A stretch of DNA of 18,694 nucleotides from Dehalococcoidia bacterium (GCA_030602665.1 JAUVZE010000005.1:1-18694), one strand, 5' to 3'; positions 7,730 through 15,026 are shown, counted from the stretch's first letter. Notes: a model not told the origin generated them from the sequence alone. Translations and numbers: made by a program.

Positions 7730-7870
7730 TTAGCCTTGTCCAATTCTAAATACTTTAGTGCCGCACACCGGGCAGACTCCCTGCGTAGCTGGTCTCCCAT
7801 TCTTCAGGGTAATACGCTGGGGGTTCTTTATCTCTCTCTTCGTTCTACACTTAAAACAATATGCTTGCAC
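7730..7870 (-). CDS. 46-residue double-CxxC zinc-ribbon protein (DUF5679 type)
   Basis: This short gene encodes 46 residues beginning MQAYCFKCRTKREIK and containing the middle stretch KNGRPATQGVCPVCGTKVF. Cys pairs C5-x2-C8 and C33-x2-C36 form a predicted zinc ribbon. From memory of the family this matches DUF5679, a small zinc-ribbon protein of unknown function. The start is GTG at 7870, six bases after a near-perfect AGGAGGTGAT (7885-7876). A promoter with consensus TTGACA lies upstream, so the gene is transcribed on its own, not as the tail of the truB operon. The + strand frame over the same bases (7758-7964) has no comparable features and is a shadow. It faces the PHP gene across 66 bases. 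Function unknown; a nucleic-acid or protein-binding accessory is plausible. Confidence 0.85.
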   Translation of the reverse strand: MQAYCFKCRTKREIKNPQRITLKNGRPATQGVCPVCGTKVFRIGQG

Positions 7871-7900
7871 CTATAATCACCTCCTTTCTACATCGGTTGA

Positions 7901-7930
7901 ACTATATTCCTATTATACACAATCTGTCAA
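7901..7930 (-). promoter_or_regulatory. promoter of the zinc-ribbon gene
   Basis: On the - strand, TTGACA (7930-7925) and TATAGT (7906-7901) are separated by 18 bases. The expected start of transcription is near 7894, giving a leader of about 24 bases that contains the strong ribosome site. It lies between the truB stop and the zinc-ribbon start. Confidence 0.7.
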
Positions 7931-7986
7931 GGCTTTCTCTCCTTATATTTACCAGAAACTTTAATCTAGTGCTGGCTATAGGCCAA

Positions 7987-8907
7987 CTAGAGAAAAACCT
8001 TCTCCGGCTGCCACTGTCTTCTTTCAGGATTGAAGCGTAGCACCCCTAGGAAACAACCGTCAGGGGTATAGACCCGGCAACGATTTCCCCCGGGTGTAGA
8101 TACTAGTGGATGTCGCTCAAGGTAACCGGTTCCCTTAGTGCTTTCAAAGACCAAGGGGCACCCATTCCTAATAGTCTGTCCGGTAGTATCACTGACCACC
8201 ATAGCTGTCCAGTGTGAAAGCACAACATCTACAGGGTAGACGAAGTGTTGCCAGTATCCACAGTGAAAGGCATCTTCAAGCTGGGGCAGTGAAACCGCGT
8301 CCTTTATATCAAAAAAGCCACATCTCAAGCGGACTAGGCTCTTCAAATTAGCGCCACAACCCAGCGTCTGCCCCAAGTCATGAGCTAGTGAGCGAATATA
8401 GGTACCCTTACCACAGACTACTTCTATGGTGACCACTGGCGGCTTAAAGTTTATAAGCTCCAAGTGATGGATTTTAGTTGGTCTGCTTTCCCGCTCAATC
8501 TCGATGCCAGCCCGGGCCAATTTATAAAGTGGCTTACCTTGATATTTCACGGCACTATACATCGGGGGTGTCTGCTTTATTAAGCCACAGTAAGAAGTCA
8601 GCGCTGACTCCAATTGCCCCTGACTAATGCCAGTAGGGTCTCCTGTCTGAGTAACCTTGCCACTGGCATCATAGGTGTCGGTAGCCACACCCAATTCAAT
8701 CTCAGCCCGGTAAGCCTTAGTAGCGTCTACCAAAAACTCGATGACCCGTGTTCCCCGACCAAGGCAAACTGGTAGAACACCCGTAGCCGCTGGGTCAAGG
8801 GTACCGGCATGTCCCACACGCTGCTCTCCACTCAGCCGTTTCACCATAGCCACGATGCTGAACGAGGTCCTACCCTGGGGCTTATTAATATTTAGTATGC
8901 CATCCAT
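7987..8907 (-). CDS. truB: tRNA pseudouridine(55) synthase
   Basis: TruB makes pseudouridine 55 in the T-arm of tRNAs. The N-terminus MDGILNINKPQGRTS is typical of the family, and GHAGTLDPAATGVLPVCLG contains the catalytic aspartate (Asp38 from this start). KAYRAEIELG, QTPPMYSAVKYQGKPLYKLAR and GKGTYIRSLAHDLG follow in order, and the C-terminal PUA-like region completes 306 residues, a normal length. I chose ATG at 8907, two bases after the rbfA stop, because family members start at this motif. A TTG two codons earlier (8913) overlaps the rbfA stop and is the alternative. It is the last gene of the nusA operon. Confidence 0.95.
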   Translation of the reverse strand: MDGILNINKPQGRTSFSIVAMVKRLSGEQRVGHAGTLDPAATGVLPVCLGRGTRVIEFLVDATKAYRAEIELGVATDTYDASGKVTQTGDPTGISQGQLESALTSYCGLIKQTPPMYSAVKYQGKPLYKLARAGIEIERESRPTKIHHLELINFKPPVVTIEVVCGKGTYIRSLAHDLGQTLGCGANLKSLVRLRCGFFDIKDAVSLPQLEDAFHCGYWQHFVYPVDVVLSHWTAMVVSDTTGQTIRNGCPLVFESTKGTGYLERHPLVSTPGGNRCRVYTPDGCFLGVLRFNPERRQWQPEKVFL

Positions 8908-8909
8908 TG

Positions 8910-9278
8910 TCAACCACTACGTTGGTTAGTAGTGTTGTCTGTGGTAACCTGGTCAATTAGCTTGAGCAGGTGAACCCCACGCTCAATAGAATCATCCCAC
9001 TGAAAGCTTAGTTCAGGAATACGGCGTAGCCTTAGCCGCCTGGTCAGCTCTCTGCGGAAGAAACTTGAAGCAGAAGCCAGTGCGCTCAGTGTCTTTTGTT
9101 TTTCCTCTTCACTGCCGATATGACTTACGAATATCCTGGCATATTTCAGGTCAGGCGAGATAGAGACCTCAGTAACAGTAACAAAACTGCCAAGTCGGGG
9201 GTCCTTGACTTGGCGTTGCAATAGTTCACTAATCTCATGACGAAACAGGCTATTTAGCCGCTGGATACGGTGTGTCAT
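8910..9278 (-). CDS. rbfA: 30S ribosome-binding factor A
   Basis: RbfA binds the immature 30S subunit and helps 16S rRNA 5'-end maturation and cold adaptation. The sequence MTHRIQRLNSLFRHEISELLQRQ, then VKDPRLGSFVTVTEVSISPDLKYARIFVS, is the standard single KH-like fold, followed by the FFRRELTRRLRLRRIPELSFQWDDSIERG segment. ATG at 9278 gives 122 residues and has AGGAGG nine bases upstream. The frame runs 13 codons further to 9317, but that extension lacks a ribosome site and family similarity. The gene lies 47 bases after infB and abuts truB. Confidence 0.94.
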   Translation of the reverse strand: MTHRIQRLNSLFRHEISELLQRQVKDPRLGSFVTVTEVSISPDLKYARIFVSHIGSEEEKQKTLSALASASSFFRRELTRRLRLRRIPELSFQWDDSIERGVHLLKLIDQVTTDNTTNQRSG

Positions 9279-9325
9279 AATTATTAACCTCCTTAAACAG
9301 GTTCCAATTCTTACCAATACCCTGC

Positions 9326-11167
9326 TTAGCTAGCCTTTTCTCTGCGGAAAAATTCTAGTATGTCACCAACCTCAAACTCGTTAAAATCTTCAATGCCTAC
9401 ACCACACTCATAGCCGCTGACTACCTCCTTAACATCATCCTTAAAACGCCTCAAGCTGTTAACCACCGATTCGGACACTACTTCTTCCTGCCGTCTCACT
9501 CTGGCTGAGATGCCCCGGCTTACCTTACCTTCAATAACATAGGCACCGGCTACTTTCGTCTTCTTGCCGCTGGAAAAGATAGCTCGAACCTCAGCCCGAC
9601 CTACGATAACCTCAACGTAAGATGGCTCAAGAAGACCTTTAAGCGCTTTACCGACATCATCTACCAAATTGTAAATGACATCATAGTGGCGAATATCTAC
9701 GCCTCCTGTGCTGGCTAGTCGCCGTGCTCCGGCCTCGGAGCCAACACCAAAACCAATAATGAGCCCCTTAGAGGCAGCCGCTAACATAACATCGCTCTCA
9801 GTAACATTACCAGTGCCACTATGGATAATTCTGACCTGAACCTCCTCTGTAGCCAACTGCTCCAAAGAGCTTCTTATTGGTTCAATAGTGCCTTGAACAT
9901 CGGTTTTAAGAATAACATTAAGCTCTTTTATCTTACCAGCACTTATTTGGTCAAAGAGGTTATCCAGCCTTACTGATTTCAGCAACAGTGACGGCTGCTG
10001 TTCCGCCTCCTGTAGACGCTCTTGTATTAAAGCCCGAGCTTGGCGTTCACCAGCCACCACAGTCAGAGTGTCCCCCACTTGAGGCACTACATTTAGGCCA
10101 AGAAGCTCAACCGGGGTAGCTGGTTCAGCTTTTCTCACCCGTTTACCCATATCATTAAACATAGCCCTTACCCTGCCCCAGGTGGTACCCACCACTACCG
10201 TATCACCAAGTCTTAGGGTACCGGTATGAACTAATACCGTAGCTAATGGCCCCTTGGTCTTATTCATCCCAGCTTCAATCACTACCCCCACCGCTGGCTG
10301 AGAAGGGTTTGCCTTAAGCTCCTCCAACTCAGCCACTACCAGAATGTTTTCTAGGAGCTCAGTGATGCCTGTCTTCTCTTTAGCCGAAACTAGAACACAG
10401 ACGGTATCACCTCCCCATTCCTCAATAAGTAAACCAGCGTCAGCTAGCTGTTGCTTAACCAGTTCCAGGTTAGCATTGGGTTTATCAATCTTATTAATAG
10501 CCACCACGATAGGCACTCCAGCAGCCTGCGCATGGTCCCTTGCTTCTAAGGTCTGCGGCATTACCCCATCATCAGCCGCCACTACCAAAACAGTGATGTC
10601 AGTTACTTGGGCACCACGCGCTCGCATGGCAGTAAAGGCTTCATGACCTGGGGTATCTAGGAAGGTAACCTTTTGTCCATTGACCTCTACTTGATAAGCA
10701 CCGATATGTTGGGTAATGCCCCCAGCTTCAGTAGCCATTACATTAGTCTGACGAATGGCATCAAGAAGTCTGGTCTTACCATGGTCAACGTGTCCCATAA
10801 TAGTAATTATGGGGGGTCGTGGCCGCAGGCCACCTAGTTGCTTATCTTGAAGCTGCTGACGCCGCTTGACCTCACCGATAGCGCTGGCTAGCTCTCGCAC
10901 CGTTTGAGGGCGTACTTCATAACCGGTGGCGGTAGCTACTGCTGCCGCCGCCTTGTAGTCAATCACCTGATTAATATTAGCCATGATGCCGGTTCTCATT
11001 AATTGCTTAATAATGTCTACGGCGCTAACCTGGAGCAGAGCAGCCAATTGTCTCACACTTAACGATTGGGGAATCTCAATGGAGGGAGTCTTGGGTGATG
11101 AAGAACTATTACTAGCCTCTTCGGCTGCAGACTCCGGAGCTTCACTTGGTTTACTTGCCTTGGCCAC
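9326..11167 (-). CDS. infB: translation initiation factor IF-2 (compact form)
   Basis: IF-2 is the GTPase that brings initiator tRNA to the 30S subunit and promotes subunit joining. The 613-residue protein is short because the N-terminal extension is only about 30 Ser/Glu/Ala-rich residues. An IF2N domain (about 34-85), the G domain with GHVDHGKT (125-132), GGITQHIGAY (149-158), DTPGHEAF (171-178), NKID (225-228) and SAK (261-263), and domains II-IV follow. The last ends in VGIEDFNEFEVGDILEFF. The start is GTG at 11167 with AAGGAG seven bases upstream. It sits 59 bases after ylxR in the classic nusA-ylxR-infB-rbfA-truB order, so expression should follow the nusA promoter. Confidence 0.98.
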   Translation of the reverse strand: MAKASKPSEAPESAAEEASNSSSSPKTPSIEIPQSLSVRQLAALLQVSAVDIIKQLMRTGIMANINQVIDYKAAAAVATATGYEVRPQTVRELASAIGEVKRRQQLQDKQLGGLRPRPPIITIMGHVDHGKTRLLDAIRQTNVMATEAGGITQHIGAYQVEVNGQKVTFLDTPGHEAFTAMRARGAQVTDITVLVVAADDGVMPQTLEARDHAQAAGVPIVVAINKIDKPNANLELVKQQLADAGLLIEEWGGDTVCVLVSAKEKTGITELLENILVVAELEELKANPSQPAVGVVIEAGMNKTKGPLATVLVHTGTLRLGDTVVVGTTWGRVRAMFNDMGKRVRKAEPATPVELLGLNVVPQVGDTLTVVAGERQARALIQERLQEAEQQPSLLLKSVRLDNLFDQISAGKIKELNVILKTDVQGTIEPIRSSLEQLATEEVQVRIIHSGTGNVTESDVMLAAASKGLIIGFGVGSEAGARRLASTGGVDIRHYDVIYNLVDDVGKALKGLLEPSYVEVIVGRAEVRAIFSSGKKTKVAGAYVIEGKVSRGISARVRRQEEVVSESVVNSLRRFKDDVKEVVSGYECGVGIEDFNEFEVGDILEFFRREKAS

Positions 11168-11226
11168 TAATTAACTCCTTCCCACACACTATTCTCTGCC
11201 TGACAGTCAATAAGCCTTGGTAATAC

Positions 11227-11508
11227 TTAACCCTGACCCGGGAGGGCTTCCCCATGTTTAATAAGTTGCTCATGATTATCTGGGGTGAGCGTAGTCCGCA
11301 AAACATGCTCTAGCCGACTACTTTTCAGCCCAATCTCCCAGCACTCCCGTGACCGGCATAAGTAAGCACCACGTCCTGCCTTCTTGCCACTAGTATCAAC
11401 CTCTACACTCCCATCAGCAATACGCACCAGGCGGACCAGTTCCTGCTTGGCGCTCACCTTACGGCAGGCTACACAGGTTCGTTGTGGTATATGTCTTCTA
11501 GTACTCAT
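11227..11508 (-). CDS. ylxR: YlxR/RnpM-family RNA-binding protein (DUF448)
   Basis: This is a small basic protein, usually found between nusA and infB; the B. subtilis homologue (RnpM) has been reported to bind RNase P RNA. The family signature is visible: RHIPQRTCVACR near the N-terminus and GRGAYLCRSRECWE in the middle, with two cysteine pairs. The start is uncertain. The frame opens at a TTG at 11520, but adjacent ATG codons at 11511 and 11508 match family starts better, and I chose 11508 (93 residues). A GAGG lies only 0-3 bases before those ATGs. The gene overlaps the end of nusA by 11 bases, so translational coupling with nusA is likely. Confidence 0.9.
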   Translation of the reverse strand: MSTRRHIPQRTCVACRKVSAKQELVRLVRIADGSVEVDTSGKKAGRGAYLCRSRECWEIGLKSSRLEHVLRTTLTPDNHEQLIKHGEALPGQG

Positions 11509-12928
11509 CATCCTCAACAAGATCTATGGCTCGACGTGGTTTAGCACCTCTGATGCTATCCTCGTCACGTTCCTTACCGCGAGCGCCCTTCTTTTTCTTC
11601 TTCCTTGATTTAGTTCCAGGTTTGCTTGAACCAGCTACCAAGATTTCCTCAGCAAACTTCAGTTGAGGTTTTTCTGCAGCCGTTGGTTGTTGGAAAGAAA
11701 TCTCTTGGGGGATAGAGGCACTATCCAGAGCTGGTAAAGGTTCAGCCGCTTCATCCGCTGGTGCCTCGGTAGGCACTAAAGCCGGCTCCAGAATGGCTGG
11801 TATTTCAGTAGGAAGCTCCTCACTAGTAATAGCTTCCTCAATAGCCTCCTCTTCCGTCTCAGTTGCTAACTTCGCTTCCGCTATTCTTTCCGCTTCAGCT
11901 GATGAGGCACTCTTAATGTCAATTCGCCAGCCGGTGAGTCTAGCCGCCAGCCTGGCATTCTGCCCCTCTTTACCAATGGCTAAGGAAAGTTGCTTGTCAG
12001 GGACAATTACAGTAGCTATGCCATTCTCCTCATCCAGTTCAACACTTAATACCTGAGCCGGGCTAAGAGCACTGGTAATAAATATGGAGACGTCTGGACT
12101 CCACATAATGACATCCAGCTTTTCACCGCTTAACTCATTGACAATATTTTGTATCCTGATGCCACGAAGGCCCACACAGCAACCAACTGGGTCAATACCA
12201 TCTTGGCGGGCGGCTACAGCTACCTTACTACGGTAGCCAGCCTCACGGGCAATCGCTTTTATTTCCACTATTCCGTTAAAAACTTCAGGGACCTCCAGCT
12301 CAAAAAGCCGGCGAACTAGATTGGGGTGAGAACGTGATACAACTACCCGAGGTCCTTTACTAGTCTGAGCCACCTCTAACAGGCAAACCTTAAGCCTTTG
12401 ACCTACTCGGTATCTCTCATTACGCACTTGTTCAGCCGCGGGCAATACTGCCTCGGTTCTACCTAAATCAACAAAGATTTGTCTCGGCTCAATACGCTGT
12501 ACCAACCCGGTGACAATATCGCCTTCCTTATCAGCATATTCCTCAAATATGGCGCTATGCTCTGCCTCATGAAGGCGCTGCAGAATAACTTGCTTTGCCG
12601 TTTGAGCGGCAATACGTCCGGCGTTACGTGGAGTAGCTTCCACTTCAATGGGGTCGCCAATTTGCACATCTGATTTAACTCTCCGCGCTTCATCTAGAGA
12701 TACCTCGCGGCGAATATCGGCAGGTTGCTCAACTACAGTTTTCTCGGCCCACACTTTAACTTGACCAGTAGTAGGGTCAATCTTAACTGAAATATTCTGG
12801 TTAGGGGCAAAACTGTCCTTCTTATAAGCTGATACCAGGGCTGCCTCTACCGCGTTAAGAACTATCTCCTTAGGCAGGTTTTTTTCAGCCGAGAGTTGGG
12901 TGATAGCGAGGAGGAAATCGCTCTTCAT
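11498..12928 (-). CDS. nusA: transcription termination/antitermination protein NusA
   Basis: NusA binds RNA polymerase and nascent RNA and modulates pausing, intrinsic termination and antitermination. The 476-residue protein has an N-terminal polymerase-binding domain (about 1-125), an S1 domain (about 134-200, EGDIVTGLVQRIE), KH1 (about 203-280, with GCCVGLRGIRIQNIVNELSGE) and KH2 (about 283-345, with LAIGKEGQNARLAAR). A low-complexity tail of about 130 residues follows: Glu/Ala/Pro-rich, then a lysine block (KSRKKKKKG, near 440) and a final acidic stretch. The tail has no recognisable acidic-repeat domains of the proteobacterial kind. ATG at 12928 has GGAGG twelve bases upstream, slightly long. 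It is the first gene of the operon; rimP is absent. A leader hairpin may put it under attenuation. Confidence 0.97.
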   Translation of the reverse strand: MKSDFLLAITQLSAEKNLPKEIVLNAVEAALVSAYKKDSFAPNQNISVKIDPTTGQVKVWAEKTVVEQPADIRREVSLDEARRVKSDVQIGDPIEVEATPRNAGRIAAQTAKQVILQRLHEAEHSAIFEEYADKEGDIVTGLVQRIEPRQIFVDLGRTEAVLPAAEQVRNERYRVGQRLKVCLLEVAQTSKGPRVVVSRSHPNLVRRLFELEVPEVFNGIVEIKAIAREAGYRSKVAVAARQDGIDPVGCCVGLRGIRIQNIVNELSGEKLDVIMWSPDVSIFITSALSPAQVLSVELDEENGIATVIVPDKQLSLAIGKEGQNARLAARLTGWRIDIKSASSAEAERIAEAKLATETEEEAIEEAITSEELPTEIPAILEPALVPTEAPADEAAEPLPALDSASIPQEISFQQPTAAEKPQLKFAEEILVAGSSKPGTKSRKKKKKGARGKERDEDSIRGAKPRRAIDLVEDDEY

Positions 12929-12970
12929 TTCGGAATAAAACCTCCAATCCTATTATTTTCCCCGTGTAAC

Positions 12971-12993
12971 AAAAAAGTGGGAATAACCCCACC
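12971..12993 (-). terminator. intrinsic terminator/attenuator in the nusA leader
   Basis: On the - strand, GTGGG (12992-12988) pairs with CCCAC (12981-12977) around a six-base loop, and six T residues follow directly (12976-12971). It lies between the nusA promoter and the nusA start codon, so it would stop transcription before the operon unless read through. TTCCC within this hairpin could alternatively pair with GGGAA about 15 bases downstream, an arrangement that would disrupt the terminator. Confidence 0.55.
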
Positions 12994-13020
12994 TTAAATA
13001 TCCTATAATTCAGCATTAAA

Positions 13021-13049
13021 ATTATACCACAATCAGGTCTAAAATGCAA
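13021..13049 (-). promoter_or_regulatory. promoter of the nusA-infB-truB operon
   Basis: On the - strand, TTGCAT (13049-13044) and a perfect TATAAT (13026-13021) are separated by 17 bases. Transcription would start near 13014, giving a leader of about 85 bases that contains the attenuator-like hairpin and the nusA ribosome site. Confidence 0.8.
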
Positions 13050-13107
13050 TATATTGTGCTGGTTCATATGATTAGTGACACCTCACCTACTTTCTTTGAT
13101 TCTCTTT

Positions 13108-13353
13108 CTACTGTTCCATACCTATCATTCTTCCTATCTTATGATAGCTCTCTTTGATATAGGGCTCGTGTGGCGTCATGGTAAAGCGCCTACACACATT
13201 ATAACCGTATTTATCCTCTAGTTGTCTCATGGCTAGCACTAGGTCCTCTACTTTTTCCCTCAGTACTGTGAAGATTATTTCATCACTTTGGGCCATTGCA
13301 TACCCTGTGTCGCCAGGACACGGTATGGTAACCTGGCATTCTCCAGTCTGCAT
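13108..13353 (-). pseudogene. DUF169-family remnant (C-terminal part only)
   Basis: The open frame from ATG 13353 gives 81 residues: TGECQVTIPCPGDTGYA, then QSDEIIFTVLREKVEDLVLAM. This pattern, with a cysteine-glycine turn, D-E-(hydrophobic) and a following amphipathic helix, matches my memory of the C-terminal third of DUF169 proteins, normally about 220-250 residues. Similarity seems to continue upstream of the ATG in the same frame (ACIHAVGPTM), which stays open to a TGA at 13476 but offers no start codon. The ATG has no ribosome site. I read it as the decayed 3' end of a DUF169 gene. A short expressed protein cannot be excluded. Confidence 0.5.
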
Positions 13354-13504
13354 TGTTGGCCCAACAGCATGAATACAAGCGCCCTTCTCAGTGCTATGGC
13401 TGACATACTTACTATTAACCTGATTGTCTGAGGCTGAGCTGCTTGACAGACTATGCTTGCTCGGCCAGAAAAGTCAATACAAAATACTGATGAACTGCGA
13501 CCTG

Positions 13505-13513
13505 TGCTATAAT
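13505..13513 (+). promoter_or_regulatory. extended -10 promoter of the 2TM gene
   Basis: TGCTATAAT is a perfect TATAAT with the upstream TG of extended -10 promoters. No good -35 hexamer is seen at the proper distance, which is normal for this class. The predicted start of transcription is near 13520, about 30 bases before the ATG. Confidence 0.6.
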
Positions 13514-13551
13514 AGCCGATACGTAGAATCTCGGGTTTGGAGGTGAAGGAT

Positions 13552-13842
13552 ATGACAACCGGGATGTCTGAAGAGGAAATCTACCGCCAAGCGAGGAAGA
13601 GAGTCGAAGAAAAGAAGGACTTTTATATTCACTTTGCCGTCTACATTATGGTAAATATTATACTGGTGATTATATGGGCGGCTACAGGAGCAGGGTATCC
13701 GTGGTTTGTCTTTCCTTTAGGCGGCTGGGGAATTGGCATCTTGTTTCACTTCCTGGGGGTTTTCGTCTTCTCACGGCAAACCGACTGGGAGAGAAAAGAG
13801 ATAGAAAAGGAAGTGGAGAGACTGAGGAAAGGCGGAAACTGA
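13552..13842 (+). CDS. small membrane protein with a 2TM domain
   Basis: This is a 96-residue protein. A charged N-terminal helix (SEEEIYRQARKRVEEKKDFYIH) leads into two hydrophobic segments (AVYIMVNIILVIIWAA and WFVFPLGGWGIGILFHFLGVFVF), followed by a strongly charged tail (WERKEIEKEVERLRKGG). This fits the 2TM domain found in bacterial membrane proteins and at the ends of some sensor kinases; its role is not known. ATG at 13552 has GGAGGTGA five bases upstream. A TTG at 13537 would start 5 residues earlier but overlaps that ribosome site. It has its own extended -10 promoter and no same-strand partner nearby. Confidence 0.85.
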   Translation: MTTGMSEEEIYRQARKRVEEKKDFYIHFAVYIMVNIILVIIWAATGAGYPWFVFPLGGWGIGILFHFLGVFVFSRQTDWERKEIEKEVERLRKGGN

Positions 13843-13922
13843 CATGCCTGCTCATCTCCAGACCTCTCAAGCAGCATACAGTCATACTATTTTGAGGCCA
13901 TTTCAGATGTTGGGGCTTGTAA

Positions 13923-13932
13923 GGACTAGTCC
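13923..13932. repeat. short perfect palindrome in the gap after the 2TM gene
   Basis: GGACTAGTCC is a ten-base perfect palindrome in the 166-base gap between the 2TM gene and the convergent zinc-ribbon gene. It is flanked by ACTATTTTGA and TCAAAATGATAGT, which are partly complementary to each other. There is no U-run, so a terminator role is doubtful. Nothing else was recognised in this gap. Confidence 0.3.
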
Positions 13933-14008
13933 CTGAATTCAAAATGATAGTCGCAAGTAAACTCTCATGGAAGGCAAGAGTAAGCTAGTATTGTAGTCGG
14001 TGGTATCT

Positions 14009-14671
14009 TCAGCCAACTAGAGCACAGTCTCTTATCAGAATGTTTGTTCTGTAACCATCGTATTCGCCCTGGATTGTCACTGTTTGTCCGGCGGTTAACC
14101 GCTTCAGTTCAGGCTCGTGTGTCTTGTCAAACGTACATCGGACGTTCCACTCTTCGTGTTTTTCAGCGCTAGTTAGCATGACATAGTAAATGTCAAAGGT
14201 ATCTTTGGTTACGATTTTATGTGCCGTTCCCGTCACTTTTAGAGTCTTCCCTTTGTATTTTGCATCCGCTTCTATTGCATTTGCTTTATAAGCTGAATAC
14301 AATTCTTCAACAGTCACCCCTACCGCAGTTGATATTGGCTCGGCTTCGGGCTCTGGCATTGGCTTAGCTTCAGCCTCTAGTGTCACCTCGGCTTCAGGCT
14401 CCGGCATTGGCTTAGCCTCAGCCTCTAGTATCACCTCGGCTTCAGGCTCTGGCATTGGCTCAGCTTCAGCCTCTAGTATCACCTCGATTTCAGGCTCTGA
14501 CATCGGCTCAGCTTCAGCCTGTTCCCACTTATGCCGTCTTTCTTCTTTCAGTTCTCTGTAAGACTTCGGTATCTCTTTATAGGACTTAGATATCAGGGGG
14601 TAGCCACACCATTGGCAAGCCCAATCCTTGGTTCTTGCAGTCGGCTGACCACAATTAGGGCATTTTGGCAT
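14009..14671 (-). CDS. zinc ribbon - Glu/Pro tandem repeat - tRNA_anti-like (OB-fold) protein
   Basis: This 220-residue protein has three parts. Residues 1-25 form a zinc ribbon (C4-x2-C7 and C19-x2-C22). Residues 51-114 are four copies of a 16-residue acidic repeat of the type EAEAxPMPEPEAEVxL. Residues 119-220 match the tRNA_anti-like OB-fold domain: VTVEELYSAYKANAIEADAKYKGK, then LKVTGTA, then LTAGQTVTIQGEYDG and a final LIRDCAL. Proteins of the last family usually occur in secreted, lipoprotein or zinc-ribbon contexts, and their function is not established. No signal peptide is present, so it is probably cytoplasmic. ATG at 14671 has GGAGGTGAG five bases upstream and a consensus promoter. 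The repeat spacer probably varies in copy number between strains. Confidence 0.85.
   Translation of the reverse strand: MPKCPNCGQPTARTKDWACQWCGYPLISKSYKEIPKSYRELKEERRHKWEQAEAEPMSEPEIEVILEAEAEPMPEPEAEVILEAEAKPMPEPEAEVTLEAEAKPMPEPEAEPISTAVGVTVEELYSAYKANAIEADAKYKGKTLKVTGTAHKIVTKDTFDIYYVMLTSAEKHEEWNVRCTFDKTHEPELKRLTAGQTVTIQGEYDGYRTNILIRDCALVG
14330..14521 (-). repeat. four tandem copies of a 48-base coding repeat
   Basis: Four in-frame 48-base units encode the 16-residue Glu/Pro/Ala/Met repeats of the zinc-ribbon protein. The middle copies differ at only a few bases, such as GGCATTGGCTTAGC against GGCATTGGCTCAGC on the + strand. That near-identity suggests recent duplication by slippage or unequal crossing-over. 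Confidence 0.85.
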
Positions 14672-14689
14672 TTCTCACCTCCTTGATTA

Positions 14690-14717
14690 AGTATACTCTA
14701 GAACAACGGCTTGTCAA
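14690..14717 (-). promoter_or_regulatory. promoter of the zinc-ribbon/OB-fold gene
   Basis: On the - strand, TTGACA (14717-14712) and TATACT (14695-14690) are separated by 16 bases. Transcription would start near 14683, right at the ribosome site, so the leader would be only about 12 bases. Confidence 0.6.
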
Positions 14718-14792
14718 TATGGCCAGAGGGAAGTGAAGAGTGAAATAGGTTGAAGAACGAGCACTTGACTGATGTGGTAGAATGGGGGAAGC

Positions 14793-15017
14793 ATGAGAAA
14801 GAATTCTTCTGAGCAAATAGATGACCTATTCGTGCAGATTAGACTCCGCTTGTCGCGAGTGAGGCAAAGTGACCCAGCAACTGCCGATGAGCTAAAGGGG
14901 TTACTCACTCAGCTTGAAGATATGGTCGAATCGCTGGTCATCAACTCCCTCAAACTGAGGAGTCTAGAGAGTCGGCCAGAGAGGGGAACGGAAAAGAGAC
15001 GTCGGAAACGACAGTGA
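14793..15017 (+). CDS. small hypothetical protein, probably helical
   Basis: I do not recognise this 74-residue protein. It is predicted to be mostly alpha-helical, with heptad-like spacing of hydrophobic residues (IDDLFVQIRLRLSRV, then ADELKGLLTQLEDMVESLV, then INSLKL). It ends in a strongly basic tail (EKRRRKRQ). There is no signal peptide or membrane segment. ATG at 14793 follows GGGGGAAG, a moderate ribosome site. A TGGTAGAAT resembling an extended -10 box lies so close to the ATG that it would give an almost leaderless message, so I do not call it. A coiled-coil, nucleic-acid-binding small protein is possible. Reality is supported by start context and composition only. Confidence 0.55.
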   Translation: MRKNSSEQIDDLFVQIRLRLSRVRQSDPATADELKGLLTQLEDMVESLVINSLKLRSLESRPERGTEKRRRKRQ

Positions 15018-15026
15018 TGTACTCCC

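Noticed and set aside
7758..7964. 68-residue + strand frame
   Set aside because: It is the reverse shadow of the 46-residue zinc-ribbon gene and its promoter; it has no ribosome site and no family features.
7871..7986. Intrinsic terminator after truB
   Set aside because: Only weak pairing (GGCCTATAGCC) is present with no U-run, so I do not call a terminator.
9279..9317. Longer rbfA start 13 codons upstream
   Set aside because: The AGGAGG ribosome site lies inside this stretch and serves ATG 9278, where family similarity begins.
14778..14783. TAGAAT as a promoter for the 74-residue gene
   Set aside because: Transcription would begin only a few bases before the ATG, leaving out the ribosome site, and there is no -35 box at the right distance.
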